A DNA stretch of 21,115 bases from Glomus cerebriforme (lineage: Eukaryota; Glomeromycota; Glomeromycetes; Glomerales; Glomeraceae). Shown here in pieces: positions 20,375 to 21,115 of the stretch (its first letter is position 1; each line of letters begins with the position of its first letter). The DNA lies in assembly GCA_003550305.1 (NCBI GenBank), contig QKYT01000241.1, positions 53,286 to 74,400 on the forward strand, written 5' to 3'. The notes under the pieces were generated by a model, which was not told the DNA's origin, searched no databases, and worked only from the letters and a program-made list of their open reading frames with translations. Position numbers and translations under genes: made by a program.

Positions 20375-20447
20375 CCAATCAAAATTTAGAAAAATCACGT
20401 GATCTTGAGATGCGTTCGTATTGTGTAAACCCTTTTGAGTTTATATA
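20375..20447 (+). promoter_or_regulatory. Promoter-like cluster: CCAAT, TCACGTGA, TATA
   Basis: CCAAT (20375-20379), TCACGTGA (20395-20402) and TATATA (20442-20447) lie in the order and spacing of a fungal promoter reading rightward. A pyrimidine-rich stretch (20460-20532) follows. No gene downstream could be identified before the window ends. Confidence 0.35.
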
Positions 20448-20552
20448 CTTTATAATTCTTCTTTTATATCTTTGTACAATTTTTACTTTTTTCTTCTTTT
20501 TTTAATATTCCGTATAATACTTTATCCTTCCCCCCCATCACAGTAGCATAAG

Positions 20553-20669
20553 CTAATTCTTATCAAGAATAGCAGCTGTCAGGTTTTCTAGACATAGATA
20601 TAGAGTAGTTGTTACAATTAGACTTACATACTTAGGTTGTCCGTCGAAGTAATATTTTCCTGTATCTTT
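20553..20669 (-). other. Possible orphan exon, minus strand
   Basis: After an acceptor-like GATACAG (20677-20671), a 38-codon minus-strand frame reads KDTGKYYFDGQPKY, then VSLIVTTTLYLCL, and stops at 20555-20553. A GTAAGT donor-like site sits inside, after PKY. The stretch is richer in G and C than its flanks. No start codon or partner exon was found, so it may be chance. Confidence 0.2.
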
Positions 20670-20932
20670 GCTGTATCAATTAAAAATAAAAATAAAAATA
20701 AATTTATATACTTTATAAATATTAATTATAGGTTGAAATTTGATTACACTTTCATGTAGATAATCACTGTCAAATATTATTATACATTAAATTTTATTTT
20801 TTTTGTTTCTAACTCCTACCTTTATATTTTTTATGATTCATATTTTGGATTTATTAAATTATAACAATCATATAAACACTATATAAGCTAGTAAGATAAA
20901 ATTTATTTAATAGCTCATAAATACTGTACAAT

Positions 20933-21060
20933 TATATACAGTATACAAAAAAGTGAAGAGGAACTTCTAGTTAGGAAATACTCACTAACTTTTTGACTGT
21001 TTTTCCTTGCCTGTTATGAGAAAGTTTGTATACAGTATAAGGAAGTTAAAAAGGAAGTCT
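20933..21060. repeat. Structured repeat, copy 3
   Basis: About 1.3 kb downstream of copy 2, this unit has AGTTAG / CTAACT (20969-20974 with 20985-20990) and TTCCTT / AAGGAA (21003-21008 with 21039-21044) around CCTTGCCTGTTATGAG. It is preceded by another TATATACAGTATA (20933-20945), suggesting a partial further unit. The window ends in A-rich sequence just after it. Confidence 0.7.
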
Positions 21061-21115
21061 TTAATTTATAAAAAGTCTAAAAAGAAAAAATAAATTGAAA
21101 AAAAGAAAAACAAAA

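Noticed and set aside
20530..20660. Possible snRNA or snoRNA downstream of the promoter-like cluster
   Set aside because: No match to the conserved U1, U2, U4, U5 or U6 segments I know, and no box C/D or H/ACA pattern was clear.
1..21115. CRISPR arrays, bacterial operons or tRNA genes
   Set aside because: No regularly spaced repeats of CRISPR type and no tRNA A/B box pair were seen. The gene structure with introns is eukaryotic.

Overview
ORGANISM. The window looks like nuclear DNA of an arbuscular mycorrhizal fungus (Glomeromycotina), most like Rhizophagus. The reasons are a very AT-rich sequence, genes cut by 67-95 nt GT..AG introns, a tyrosine-kinase-like protein kinase joined to Sel1 repeats, TLDc and trihelix/Myb-like remnants, and decayed LINE and Tc1/mariner copies between genes. 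The genus is inferred from remembered family resemblance, not from a search.

LAYOUT. 1-1377: intergenic DNA with a broken plus-strand trihelix/Myb-like gene (396-1048). 1378-7787: one long minus-strand coding locus. I join it into 8 exons that keep frame across all 7 introns and encode about 1953 aa: kinase, nine Sel1-like repeats, a long region with a MACPF-like signature, and a second kinase. 7788-9500: its upstream DNA (TATA, two CACGTG boxes), a 147-bp foldback, an A-rich tract and a 345-bp MITE with TA target duplication. 9483-11374: low-complexity DNA with one short coding remnant. 11375-11743: a possible C2H2 zinc-finger gene, minus strand, structure unresolved. 12241-13052: a minus-strand five-exon gene for a 153-aa four-helix membrane protein, assembled here by hand because no exon is long enough to stand out as an ORF. 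13321-13529: a broken TLDc domain. 13871-13916: two competing hairpins. 14134-14758: a frameshifted plus-strand gene of unknown family. 15594-16810: a minus-strand LINE 3' half with RNase H, abutted at 16820 by a dead plus-strand Tc1-like transposon. 18313-18516: a second TLDc-like fragment. 18690-19500: remnants of a lysine-rich gene, with ambiguous bases. 19525-21060: three copies of a structured repeat. 20375-20447: a promoter-like CCAAT/CACGTG/TATA cluster.

HOW THE PARTS RELATE. Only two loci look intact: the multidomain kinase and the small membrane protein. The kinase locus joins signalling (two kinases), protein-protein scaffolding (Sel1) and a region with a pore-former-like signature. 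That is the most interesting object here, and it resembles a receptor/effector design, but its function is inference. Much of the rest is mobile-element and gene debris. CACGTG boxes recur both upstream of the kinase and inside transposon ends.
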